Origin: Anaerolineales bacterium
GTDB lineage: Bacteria > Chloroflexota > Anaerolineae > 4572-78 > J111
Direction: 5' to 3'
DNA: 64,000 nt
Assembly (NCBI GenBank): GCA_015075405.1
Contig: JABTUK010000004.1
Span: 1,426,001 to 1,490,000, forward strand
The translations under genes and the position numbers were made by a program. Within the stretch, counting starts at the first letter, position 1; the number at the start of each line of letters is the position of its first letter. The notes below the pieces were generated by a model. That model saw only the letters and a program-made list of their open reading frames with translations. It was not told the DNA's origin and searched no databases. Positions 24,276-31,856 of the stretch are shown here, piece by piece.

Positions 24276-24773
24276 ATGAATCAATTTGAGGCAAACAACA
24301 ATGAAAACAAGAACAGCACATTTCTCTCTCGTCGGGATGCGCTGCTGGCTTTGGGCAGCCTGAGCCTGGTCACGGCGCTGACGGGCCTGCTGCGCGAGAC
24401 AATGCGCTTTCTGACCCCCCCTCTCAGCCAGGCTCGCCCTTCGACCCTTATTGCCGGATTGCCAACCGAATTTCCCAGTGGAGAATTGACTCCATTGGCC
24501 GAAGGACCTGTTTTTATCGGCCGGGATGAGGCCGGGCTGTTTGCCCTGAGCGCCGTCTGCACCCATTTGGGGTGTACGGTGGCCCGCAGCGGAGAGGGCT
24601 TGACCTGTCCCTGTCACGGCAGCCGTTTTGCCATTGATGGCGCTAACCTGACCGGCCCGGCGGCTCGCCCCTTACCTTACCTGGCTTTGAAACTCAGCGA
24701 CGAGGGGTTGGTGGAGGTGGATTTAAATCAGGGAGTTGAACCTACTTTTCGCTTAAAACTAACCTCAGGGTAA
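24276..24773 (+). CDS. Rieske [2Fe-2S] protein
   Basis: Iron-sulfur subunit of the bc-type complex, 165 residues from the ATG at 24276; earlier in-frame GTG and ATG codons lie inside the repeat arm. It has a twin-arginine-like signal (SRRDALLALGS) with a membrane anchor, then the cluster-binding boxes CTHLGC and CPCHGSRF separated by 15 residues. The pair of loop cysteines makes it a standard Rieske protein with a high-potential cluster. Last gene of the respiratory cluster. Confidence 0.92.
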   Translation: MNQFEANNNENKNSTFLSRRDALLALGSLSLVTALTGLLRETMRFLTPPLSQARPSTLIAGLPTEFPSGELTPLAEGPVFIGRDEAGLFALSAVCTHLGCTVARSGEGLTCPCHGSRFAIDGANLTGPAARPLPYLALKLSDEGLVEVDLNQGVEPTFRLKLTSG

Positions 24774-24891
24774 CTCAGCCTGTCCTCCTTATCATCCTAA
24801 CATCTCCGTCCCTGGCTGTCCATGCCCACCTGGGTGATGCCCCCCCCAAGAGTCGAGCTATTTTTTAAAAAATTGTTAGGTTTTCAAAATG

Positions 24892-24905
24892 ATTGTTGGT
24901 ATAAT
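24892..24905 (+). promoter_or_regulatory. Candidate extended -10 promoter
   Basis: TTGGTATAATATT contains a perfect TATAAT (24900-24905) preceded by TGG, an extended -10. No -35 at ideal spacing is seen. It would drive the truncated isochorismatase, 36 bases downstream. Confidence 0.5.
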
Positions 24906-24940
24906 ATTACTGTGTTTGAATGAGCTTGTTGGAGTAACTT

Positions 24941-25264
24941 ATGGAGAAATCTGCCCGCAAACGTGATACACTGAACCACGCTCCTGACCAGTCGGAAATT
25001 GCTTTGCTGCTGATTGATGTGATTAATGACCTGGAGTTTGACGGGGGCGAAACCTTGTTAAGCCATGCCCTGCCTATGGCGCAGCGCTTAGCCGCCCTTA
25101 AACGCCGGGCTAAAGCGGCGGGGGTTCCGGTTATTTATACCAATGATAACTTTGGCCGCTGGCAGTCCGACTTCCCAAAACTGGTGGAGTCCTGTTTAGA
25201 GCCGGGCGTGCAGGGCAGAGAGATGGTGGCCTTTTGGTTTGACCACTATGATTATGAACCATGA
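24941..25264 (+). pseudogene. Isochorismatase-family cysteine hydrolase, N-terminal half only
   Basis: 107 residues from an ATG with the ribosome site TTGGAG. The first half of the fold is present: ALLLIDVINDLEF with the catalytic Asp, then AGVPVIYTNDNFG, then GVQGREMV. The family continues for about 80 residues with the catalytic Lys and Cys, and none of that is here. The frame stops in DHYDYEP and the next gene begins in an overlap. The hydrolase must be inactive unless the missing half is supplied elsewhere, so it is probably a decayed gene with its promoter still in place. Confidence 0.7.
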
Positions 25265-26108
25265 CACTGCTATGGACATCCGCATGTTACACGAGCGACT
25301 GGGCAAAGTCTTCCATCAACCCCTCGACGTATCCTCATTCACCAATAAACGGCTGACCATCAATTACCGCGCCCCGCTAGAACGCCTACGACAGCTCGTG
25401 CCCGCCCCCCTGGAGGTCGAAGAGATAGGCGCGACCGGCATGGGCATGATTAGCCAATGTGTCTGTGATTTCCACGTGACCAAATTTGGCCGGCTGCCTA
25501 TTCCCTGGACCCACACCAACGAAATGTTGTGCCGGATCAGTGTCAAAGTGCCCAAGCAGGGAGAGTGGTATCGGGCCTACTACACCCTGCGCTCCGACTC
25601 ATCGTCGCGGCTGCTTGGCTTTCTGGGCGGTCATTTCTCTCATTTTAGAAAGGCGATTTCGCGCTTTACCTTGCGCGATGATGGCGAAGTTTACGAGCTG
25701 ACCTGCCGGGCCAGGGATGCGCTCTGTAACGGCTTCTTTCGTGGCTATCTCAAATCGCTGAGTAAAGCCAAACCCGTTAGCACCTGTTTTGCCGATATCG
25801 AGGAAGCGACCCAATTTGTCTTTCAACTGGACGGGAGTTGTGGCTATCACTTTGGCCAACACAAGCTGTCGTTCCAAAGAATTCAGTACCCGGCCTGGGA
25901 TTTGCAGTTCTGTCACCAGGCTGATTATGACTTCTCGCTGCTCAATTACCTGTTTGCAGCTTATGACCTCCAGCCGGAGTTCGACTGTGTTTTGTTTATG
26001 GAGCAGGTGCCCCAGGTATGGGGTAGTTCCTGGCTCTATCGAGCCGATGAGGCGGGGCTAACCCAGCCGGCAGAAGCAGCCTCGATCAGCGCGGCCTCCC
26101 GAACATAG
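25254..26108 (+). CDS. DUF2071/YqjF-like protein
   Basis: About 284 residues from the ATG at 25254; other in-frame ATGs are at 25248 and 25272. The sequence runs like the DUF2071 (acetoacetate-decarboxylase-like fold) family: INYRAPLERLRQLVPAPLEV near the start, then CRISVKVPKQGEWYRAYYTL and LLGFLGGHFSHFRKAISRFT. Members are of unknown function. The start overlaps the truncated isochorismatase, so the two may have been brought together by a deletion. The family assignment is moderate. Confidence 0.55.
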   Translation: MNHDTAMDIRMLHERLGKVFHQPLDVSSFTNKRLTINYRAPLERLRQLVPAPLEVEEIGATGMGMISQCVCDFHVTKFGRLPIPWTHTNEMLCRISVKVPKQGEWYRAYYTLRSDSSSRLLGFLGGHFSHFRKAISRFTLRDDGEVYELTCRARDALCNGFFRGYLKSLSKAKPVSTCFADIEEATQFVFQLDGSCGYHFGQHKLSFQRIQYPAWDLQFCHQADYDFSLLNYLFAAYDLQPEFDCVLFMEQVPQVWGSSWLYRADEAGLTQPAEAASISAASRT

Positions 26109-26122
26109 GTATGATACCGTTT

Positions 26123-26641
26123 TTATTTTCCTCGGATGCTCACTTTTATCAGCAACTTCCCCAGTTGTAATATGTCTCCATCCCTGAGGGGTTCAGGCAA
26201 GTAGGGATCTAATCTTTTGCCATTCACAAAAGTGCCGTTGACGCTGCCCAGGTCTTCGACCACCACTTCCAGGCCCTGTCTGAATATCTCAGCGTGGCGG
26301 CGGGATACGCTCTGCGCCTGGACGCCATCGCGGGTTAGATCAACGTCTGGAAAGATATTTGAAGCTGGGTCAAGGCGTCCCAGATGGACGATTTTATTGA
26401 GGACCACCTGCACTTCTCGTTGCTGCCCCCCGATTTTCAATTGCATGGTCATTGGCCCTGTACCCGATTGAAGTGACTGAAACGGCTCCGCCTGGTTGAG
26501 ATTATTACCCGTGACGCTGATGGCCTCTATCTCGAATAGATCGGTGTTTCGTCTGTCATCTTCAAGCAGGTAATTCCCGCACTCATCACAAAAAATCGTA
26601 TTATCTACGTGAGTGCTTTGACAAAACGGACATTTAATCAT
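26123..26641 (-). CDS. FHA-domain protein with zinc ribbon
   Basis: 172 residues. An N-terminal zinc ribbon (Cys4, Cys7, Cys18, Cys21) is followed by a linker and an FHA domain at about 80-170 with GRLDP, SVSRRHAEI and DLGSVNGTFVNG, the usual phosphothreonine-binding loops. Proteins of this build act as phospho-dependent adaptors for Ser/Thr kinases; no kinase lies nearby. It is transcribed alone and convergent with the DUF2071-like gene. Confidence 0.9.
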   Translation of the reverse strand: MIKCPFCQSTHVDNTIFCDECGNYLLEDDRRNTDLFEIEAISVTGNNLNQAEPFQSLQSGTGPMTMQLKIGGQQREVQVVLNKIVHLGRLDPASNIFPDVDLTRDGVQAQSVSRRHAEIFRQGLEVVVEDLGSVNGTFVNGKRLDPYLPEPLRDGDILQLGKLLIKVSIRGK

Positions 26642-26702
26642 CGTCCATTTTCCTGTGTAAAGTCAATAACCCTACTTGGTTGCAGTATACTAAGCGCACG
26701 CT

Positions 26703-26772
26703 AAAATTCTCGTAGGACGGCATCCCCATGCCGTCCGCTGATGCATGGGGATGCGTCAGCTACGGAAATTTT
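26703..26772. repeat. MITE-like palindrome, family E
   Basis: Ends AAAATTCTCGTAGG and CTACGGAAATTTT; core GGCATCCCCATGCC and GCATGGGGATGC. A related but left-truncated copy is at 63796-63862 and a fragment is near 43862-43882. Confidence 0.8.
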
Positions 26773-26830
26773 GAATTGCATTGGGTATTATACCTAAGTC
26801 CTACTACCAACCTAAAAAATGCTTTCCATT

Positions 26831-26859
26831 TTACGTTTTTCTTGCCTAAAGGTTATAAT
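26831..26859 (+). promoter_or_regulatory. Candidate sigma-70 promoter
   Basis: TATAAT at 26854-26859 and TTACGT at 26831-26836 with a 17-base spacer, 33 bases before the start codon of the downstream gene. The -10 is perfect, the -35 weak. Confidence 0.5.
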
Positions 26860-26891
26860 GCTTGCGTTTAACCTTTAAAACGGAGGCAGCT

Positions 26892-28085
26892 ATGGCTCGT
26901 AAACAGAAAAAACTCACCCGCAAGCAGCGCTTGCAGCAGCAGGAAGCAGTGGCGCGGCAGCGCCAGGCCAGGGGCTGGATTTCGCCCAATGAGAGGGCCA
27001 AACAGCGCCAGGAGTTGGTTGAGGATATGGCCCCGCTGCTGGCCATCGCCGAAACCGGGGCCGGCTCGGAAGAGGAAAATCTGTTTTTTCTCCTGGCCGA
27101 CAGCGGCGACCTGATCGAGGAAGCGGAGTTTGAGGCAATTTTTGCCGAGCCGCTGGTCACGCTGCCTACCTATATCAGCGTGGCCGAGAAACTGGGGTTT
27201 CCTTCGCCGGATGATCTGTTTAATCTGCCGGAAGAGGAGCAAAGCGAGAAAAAGGCCGAAATCATGGAGGAGACCACACGCCGGCTGCTAACCGATGAAC
27301 TGCGCCAGGAGATTCTGGTGGCGCTCAACGGGCTGCGCCTGCGCTGGAAAAAGGAAGGCCAGCGAGCCGAAGCGGCCCGCGCGGCGGGCCTGCAATTAAT
27401 CCTAAACGACCGGAAGAGCAAGGGCTTGTGGTCAACCATTGGGCTGGTTCAGGCGATTGTGCTGCGCAGCCTGGAGGCTGGGTTTGAACTGGTCGGGGTG
27501 ACGGTGGACGAGGAGTCTGAAGAAGCGGATGAGGACAGACCGCTGAGCGACCTTTATAAAAGACTGAACGAGCCGGAGGTGACCGGCAAGCTTGAGGAAG
27601 CCATCAAAAAAGTACCCGGCCTGGAAGACTACCTGGATAAACAGCTAGATAAGATTTGGGAAGAGGGCGATGAAGCCCTTTTTAGGGGTGAGCTAAATCT
27701 GGGCTTGTTCACTACGGAAGAGCTTGAGGCCGGAGCTAAGATTTTTAATCAGGTGATGAGGGAGCAAGCCGAGGATGAAAAGGCGGCTGACTCGACTAAA
27801 GAGCAGACCCAGAAGCTCTTCACCCAACTCAACGCTTACCTGGTTGAGCTTTTTACCCCGGAGCGGCTGGAGCAGCTTCGAGCGCGGCTCCACACTATTT
27901 TAGAAGAGGGTGTTTATCCTGGCCGCTACTTCTCCTATGTAAAAATGATGACCGAGGCCATGGCCGAGGAAGATGCCGCTGAGAACGAAAGGCCCTTTCT
28001 GTTCAAAGCCCTGCTGGGCGAGCTGCAAACGACGCTCATTGATGAAGCCGACGATGAGGAAGGAGGGGAGGAGGAAGAAAGTTGA
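26892..28085 (+). CDS. Highly charged protein of unknown function
   Basis: 397 residues from the ATG at 26892, five bases after GGAGG. No family is recognised. The N-terminus is strongly basic (MARKQKKLTRKQRLQQQEAV); the rest is rich in Glu and Leu and probably all helical; the tail is a run of Asp and Glu (DEADDEEGGEEEES). No signal peptide or membrane helix. Its charge pattern, basic head and acidic tail, suggests interaction with nucleic acid or a basic partner, but this is inference. It has its own promoter and is followed by a REP-like palindrome. Confidence 0.8.
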   Translation: MARKQKKLTRKQRLQQQEAVARQRQARGWISPNERAKQRQELVEDMAPLLAIAETGAGSEEENLFFLLADSGDLIEEAEFEAIFAEPLVTLPTYISVAEKLGFPSPDDLFNLPEEEQSEKKAEIMEETTRRLLTDELRQEILVALNGLRLRWKKEGQRAEAARAAGLQLILNDRKSKGLWSTIGLVQAIVLRSLEAGFELVGVTVDEESEEADEDRPLSDLYKRLNEPEVTGKLEEAIKKVPGLEDYLDKQLDKIWEEGDEALFRGELNLGLFTTEELEAGAKIFNQVMREQAEDEKAADSTKEQTQKLFTQLNAYLVELFTPERLEQLRARLHTILEEGVYPGRYFSYVKMMTEAMAEEDAAENERPFLFKALLGELQTTLIDEADDEEGGEEEES

Positions 28086-28102
28086 ACCCTTTGGCTAATT
28101 GT

Positions 28103-28215
28103 TATTACTCAGTTTCATGTCATTTCGAGACCGAAGGTCGAGAAATCCCCAGGGCGCAGTGGTTAAAAGCTAGATATGGGGGATTTCTCCCTACGGTCGA
28201 AATGACATGGCTGAG
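28103..28215. repeat. REP-like palindrome, family C
   Basis: Near copy of the element at 4456-4566: the same outer arms (TTACTCAG, CATGTCATTTCGAGAC, GGTCGAAATGACATGGCT) and the same GAAATCCCC/GGGGATTTC inner arms, with an unrelated loop. It lies immediately upstream of the threonine dehydratase gene. Confidence 0.87.
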
Positions 28216-28246
28216 CTACCTTTACAACCTTTCAACCTGCTTTTAA

Positions 28247-29449
28247 ATGATAACCAAACACGATATCGAAACCGCCTACAGTCTCATCCGTGAGCATGTA
28301 GTGCAAACGCCGCTGGTCTACTCGCATACGCTGAGTAAGCTGTGCGGCTGCCATACCCTGTTCAAACTGGAAAACCTACAGATGACCGGCGCGTTCAAAG
28401 AACGCGGGGCCTTGAACCGGCTGCTCCATCTCTCGCCGGCCCAGCGGGAGACCGGAGTGATTACGGCCTCGGCGGGCAACCACGCCCAGGGGGTGGCCTA
28501 TCACGCCCAGCGGCTGGGGGTGCGGGCCAAAGTGGTCATGCCCATGGGTACGCCGCTGATCAAGGTGATTTCCACCCAGGATTATGGAGCCGAGGTGGTG
28601 CTGCATGGCGAAACCTTTGACGACGCCTACGAGCGCGCCCGCCGCCTTGAAGCCGAAGAAGGGCGAATTTTTATCCACCCCTTTGCCGATCCCCTGGTCA
28701 TTGCCGGCCAGGGTACCATCGCCCTGGAAATTCTGGCCCACGAACTAGGCCAAAACCTTGATGCTGTCCTCTGCCCCATTGGCGGCGGCGGTTTGATTGG
28801 CGGGATTGCCGCCTATCTCAAGGAAACCAATCCGGCTATTCGGGTTATTGGGGTCGAGGCCGCCTCATGCGCTTCGATGACGGCCGCGCTGCGGCAGGGC
28901 GGACCGGTCAAGCTGCTAAGGGCCGCCTCCTTGGCCGATGGGATCGCCGTTAAACAGGTAGGCGAGTTAAATTACCAGTTGGTCAAACAATATGTAGACG
29001 ACGTAGTGGCCGTGGAAGAGGATGAGATTGCCAACGCAGTGCTGCTCCTATTGGAGATCGAGAAGATTGTCGTCGAAGGAGCCGGGGCGGTTCCGCTGGC
29101 GGCCATTCTACAAAATCGGGAGCGTTTTGCCGGGCAGCGGGTGCTGTCTATTGTCTCCGGGGGCAACATTGACGTGAATATTTTGCAGCGCATTATCACG
29201 CGCGGGCTGACGGTGGCGGGGCGGACCGTTGAATTCAAAGTGCGGCTGCGTGACGTGCCCGGCGCCCTGACTGCTGTGCTCGATGTGCTCAAGCGGTTGC
29301 AGACCAATATTATGGACATCATTCACCACCGCTTCGAGTCTCTGGCCCCCTTTGGTTACGTGGATGTCTCGATCACCCTGGAAACCAAGGGACACGCCCA
29401 CATCCAGGAAATCGAGGCGGCGCTGCGAGCCGAAGGCTACCTGGTTTGA
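28247..29449 (+). CDS. ilvA: Threonine ammonia-lyase with ACT domain
   Basis: PLP enzyme that deaminates L-threonine to 2-oxobutyrate, 400 residues, the size of the short (TdcB/IlvA type 2) form with one C-terminal ACT domain. The PLP lysine is Lys51 in TGAFKERGA; the cofactor loop ASAGNHAQG is at 75-82; and the phosphate loop GGGGLIGG is near 180. The ACT-like domain at about 325-400 (RLRDVPGALTAVLDVLKRL) may bind a regulatory amino acid. Biosynthetic or catabolic role is not clear from context, because no ilv or tdc genes are adjacent. Serine could also be used. Confidence 0.9.
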   Translation: MITKHDIETAYSLIREHVVQTPLVYSHTLSKLCGCHTLFKLENLQMTGAFKERGALNRLLHLSPAQRETGVITASAGNHAQGVAYHAQRLGVRAKVVMPMGTPLIKVISTQDYGAEVVLHGETFDDAYERARRLEAEEGRIFIHPFADPLVIAGQGTIALEILAHELGQNLDAVLCPIGGGGLIGGIAAYLKETNPAIRVIGVEAASCASMTAALRQGGPVKLLRAASLADGIAVKQVGELNYQLVKQYVDDVVAVEEDEIANAVLLLLEIEKIVVEGAGAVPLAAILQNRERFAGQRVLSIVSGGNIDVNILQRIITRGLTVAGRTVEFKVRLRDVPGALTAVLDVLKRLQTNIMDIIHHRFESLAPFGYVDVSITLETKGHAHIQEIEAALRAEGYLV

Positions 29450-29490
29450 GTGTGAATGACCACTCTTAATTTTCAAAACGGGTAATACTC

Positions 29491-29549
29491 TGGAAGGGTG
29501 GAAGGTTGGAAGGCTGGATGAAGCAGCCTCCAGTCCTCCAATCCTCCAT
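29491..29549. repeat. Iterated-word palindrome (word TTGGAAGG, 8-mer)
   Basis: The left arm (29491-29518) is GGTGGAAG, GTTGGAAG, GCTGGATG; the right arm (29528-29549) is the complement with variants (CAGTCCTC, CAATCCTC). It lies exactly between convergent genes and ends at the stop of the MttB-like gene. Confidence 0.85.
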
Positions 29550-31022
29550 TTAACTCCTCAGAATCGCAGCCAACTCCTGTTCGACCGAGCCGGCCAGCGG
29601 CTCGCCCTGATGTTCCTCCATCAGGGCGATGGTCAGATCGCGCAGGCGGGCGTTGATATCTTGACTTCCTCGCTCCTGCCAGGGTTCCAGACGCTGCCGA
29701 TCAAAGACCTGGGGCAGCCACAGTTCGCGCCAGTGGGCCAGGGTGTGAGCGTGGCTCATAAACTCTCCGCCTGGCCCCACCTCGTGGATGGTCTGCACGG
29801 CCAGGGCCTCATCGTCCAGCCGCACTCCGGCCGCAAAGCGCCGGCTCTGCGAGATAATCTCGTTGGTCAAAACCATCATCTCCGGCGAATTGGTCAACCC
29901 GCTTTCCAGATAACCTACATCGTGATTAAGGTTGGTTTTGACCAACAGCGCCACCATTGCCGAAAATTGGGCGTCGGCGGCGGCCTGACCATCCACCACT
30001 TTGCTGTCGCTGTGGCCGGTGTAGCCCCAGACCGGCAGATGGTAAAAGCGGCCCATCTCGGCGGCTAAAACGCGGGCCAATTGAAACTCCGGCGCGCCGT
30101 AGACGCTGATCATTTCCTTCATATCCAGATGATGGACCCCGTGGCCATACAAAAACGGCGCGCCGGGTCGCCGCAGTTGGTGCATGACCAGCCCACTCAA
30201 CATCTCGGCGTTGCCCAGGGTCACAGCCCCGGCTATGGTAATCGGCGCAGTGCCGCCCATCATCGGCGCGGGGGAGTGAGTCACCGGGATAGCGTGTTGG
30301 GCGCAGAAGAGCAGCTTATCGGTCGCTTCCTGTGAATGTTGCAGCGGAGTGGTCGGTTCGGAATAGAGCAGGAGGTTAGGATATTGGGACAGTCTATCCA
30401 TGCCTCCTGCTACGGCTGCGGCCATAGCGGTAATGGCCTCAATATCGGCGGCGCCGTCGCACACAAAAACAATGGGCTTGGTGGTGTGGCGGAGCATCTC
30501 GGCAAACTGGTACAGAAAGTAACGCTCGGTCGGCACATCGCGCGGAATACCCACCGACATCACAAAACCGATTTCGGGCAGCCCATCGCACAGCCGCATA
30601 CAGTCGGCCAGATCGGCCAGTTTATAATCTCTCCGGCTGCCGCTGCGGGGGTCAAGGTAGCGCAAGGTATCGGAGCCAGGCCCAAAGTAGACATGCTGGC
30701 CGTCCAGCTTTAGGGCCACCTGGTCGCTACCGCGCTGATAGAGGTTAAAGCTGCTGGGCGCGGAGGCCAGGGCCGCCTCCACCAGCGAGGGTGGAATCTT
30801 GACCAGTTCATCCTCGATCACCGCCCCGGCCCGACGTAAAAGCTCCCGGCCGGCCGGGCTGTAGACCTTGACGCCCGTCCGCTGCAAAATCTCGCACGAG
30901 GCGCGGTGCAGGCGCAGACAATCCTCCCGGTCGAGCATCCTCAGTTTGGGCTGTAGATGGGGCAAATCAGGCAAAGGGACAGCCGTTGTCATCATCTGGC
31001 GGCTTCGGTTTTGGCGTCTCAT
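29550..31022 (-). CDS. Trimethylamine methyltransferase (MttB) superfamily protein, non-pyrrolysine
   Basis: Corrinoid-linked methyltransferase of the MttB superfamily, 490 residues, in one uninterrupted frame with no in-frame amber codon, so of the pyrrolysine-free type (as in glycine betaine methyltransferase MtgB). ATG at 31022 with GGAGGAG five bases upstream is preferred over a GTG six bases earlier. Family stretches include LHRASCEILQRTGVKVYSP near the start and FGPGSDTLRYLDPRSG. It probably moves a methyl group from a quaternary or tertiary amine to a corrinoid protein. No corrinoid protein or activator lies nearby, so the partner and substrate are unknown. Confidence 0.88.
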   Translation of the reverse strand: MRRQNRSRQMMTTAVPLPDLPHLQPKLRMLDREDCLRLHRASCEILQRTGVKVYSPAGRELLRRAGAVIEDELVKIPPSLVEAALASAPSSFNLYQRGSDQVALKLDGQHVYFGPGSDTLRYLDPRSGSRRDYKLADLADCMRLCDGLPEIGFVMSVGIPRDVPTERYFLYQFAEMLRHTTKPIVFVCDGAADIEAITAMAAAVAGGMDRLSQYPNLLLYSEPTTPLQHSQEATDKLLFCAQHAIPVTHSPAPMMGGTAPITIAGAVTLGNAEMLSGLVMHQLRRPGAPFLYGHGVHHLDMKEMISVYGAPEFQLARVLAAEMGRFYHLPVWGYTGHSDSKVVDGQAAADAQFSAMVALLVKTNLNHDVGYLESGLTNSPEMMVLTNEIISQSRRFAAGVRLDDEALAVQTIHEVGPGGEFMSHAHTLAHWRELWLPQVFDRQRLEPWQERGSQDINARLRDLTIALMEEHQGEPLAGSVEQELAAILRS

Positions 31023-31090
31023 AAACACTCCTCCAAGAATTTTAACAAAATGTTATCATTAATTGATTTTGTTGTCACAGTTTCTTCTGC

Positions 31091-31125
31091 GGAAAGTTTC
31101 ACTTTCCCTCAAAGCGAATTATAAT
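31091..31125 (+). promoter_or_regulatory. Promoter with overlapping palindromic operator
   Basis: A perfect inverted repeat GGAAAGTTTCACTTTCC (arms of seven, centre TTC) at 31091-31107 overlaps the -35 position of a promoter whose -10 is TATAAT at 31120-31125. It would control the gene at 31201. A repressor site is likely; the regulator is unknown. Confidence 0.5.
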
Positions 31126-31200
31126 GGATGGAACTAAATTACAAATATGGGCCTGCTGGCAGTTTCTATTTTTATGAAAAAATGAAGGAGAACTTTTTAA

Positions 31201-31728
31201 ATGGCAGATTTAAGAGATACCATTTCTAACCACCTGAGTGGATTTGAGTCGCTGATGGCCAAAATTCCTGGCTACAAGGGCTACAAGGAAAAAGAAATGC
31301 GCCGCGAGGCCGATACGCTGCTGCGGCAGCACCTCTCCGCCCAATACGAGGCCCAACTCCGCCGGGCTACGGATGTGGCTTCGCAGCTCTTGACCGGCCC
31401 TGGCATTGCCCAACTGACCGAACTGGATAAAGGCAACACCCGGCTGCAAACCTTTATTGACAAGATCAAGACAGCCGGCCAGGGTTATGCCGGCTTGTTT
31501 GACGCCATTAAGGTCAAAGAAGACGAACTGGATAAGCTGTACGATTTTGATAACCAGATGTTACTGCAAGTTGACAGTGTGGCGGCGGCGCTTGAGGCTA
31601 TTCAGGCCGCGTTGGATGGGGGAGACGCCAGCGCCCTGGCCCCGGCGGTACGCGGCTACGTCAAGGCTGTCACCGATGCTTCCGCCCAATTCGACCAGCG
31701 GCGGGATGTGTTGACGGGGATGGCGTGA
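31201..31728 (+). CDS. Helical protein of unknown function, partner of the SPFH-HTH protein
   Basis: 175 residues, start ATG after GAAGGAG. No signal or membrane helix; predicted almost wholly helical, with two long amphipathic segments (about 35-75 and 90-120). Regions such as KGYKEKEMRREADTLLRQHL and FIDKIKTAGQGYAGLF are charged and heptad-like, hinting at a coiled coil or oligomer. No family recognised. It precedes the SPFH-HTH gene in the same direction across one iterated-word palindrome, so they may work together. Confidence 0.78.
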   Translation: MADLRDTISNHLSGFESLMAKIPGYKGYKEKEMRREADTLLRQHLSAQYEAQLRRATDVASQLLTGPGIAQLTELDKGNTRLQTFIDKIKTAGQGYAGLFDAIKVKEDELDKLYDFDNQMLLQVDSVAAALEAIQAALDGGDASALAPAVRGYVKAVTDASAQFDQRRDVLTGMA

Positions 31729-31729
31729 A

Positions 31730-31800
31730 GTGTGATGCGTGATACGTGATGCGTAAGAGGTTATGAGTTAATTCATCACGCATCATGCATCACGTATCAT
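31730..31800. repeat. Iterated-word palindrome (word GTGATGC)
   Basis: The left arm (31730-31757) is GTGATGC, GTGATAC, GTGATGC; the right arm (31773-31800) is CATCACG, CATCATG, CATCACG and so on. Same word as 16088-16142 but with one mismatched unit. It begins two bases after the preceding stop. Confidence 0.88.
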
Positions 31801-31856
31801 ATTTTAGAAACTCATTTTCACACGCACAGTAAATCACTAAAGGAGAAAAAAATCCA

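Noticed and set aside
29550..31022. Pyrrolysine-containing MttB
   Set aside because: No in-frame TAG occurs within the gene and no pyl genes are present in the window, so a pyrrolysine-free homologue is called.
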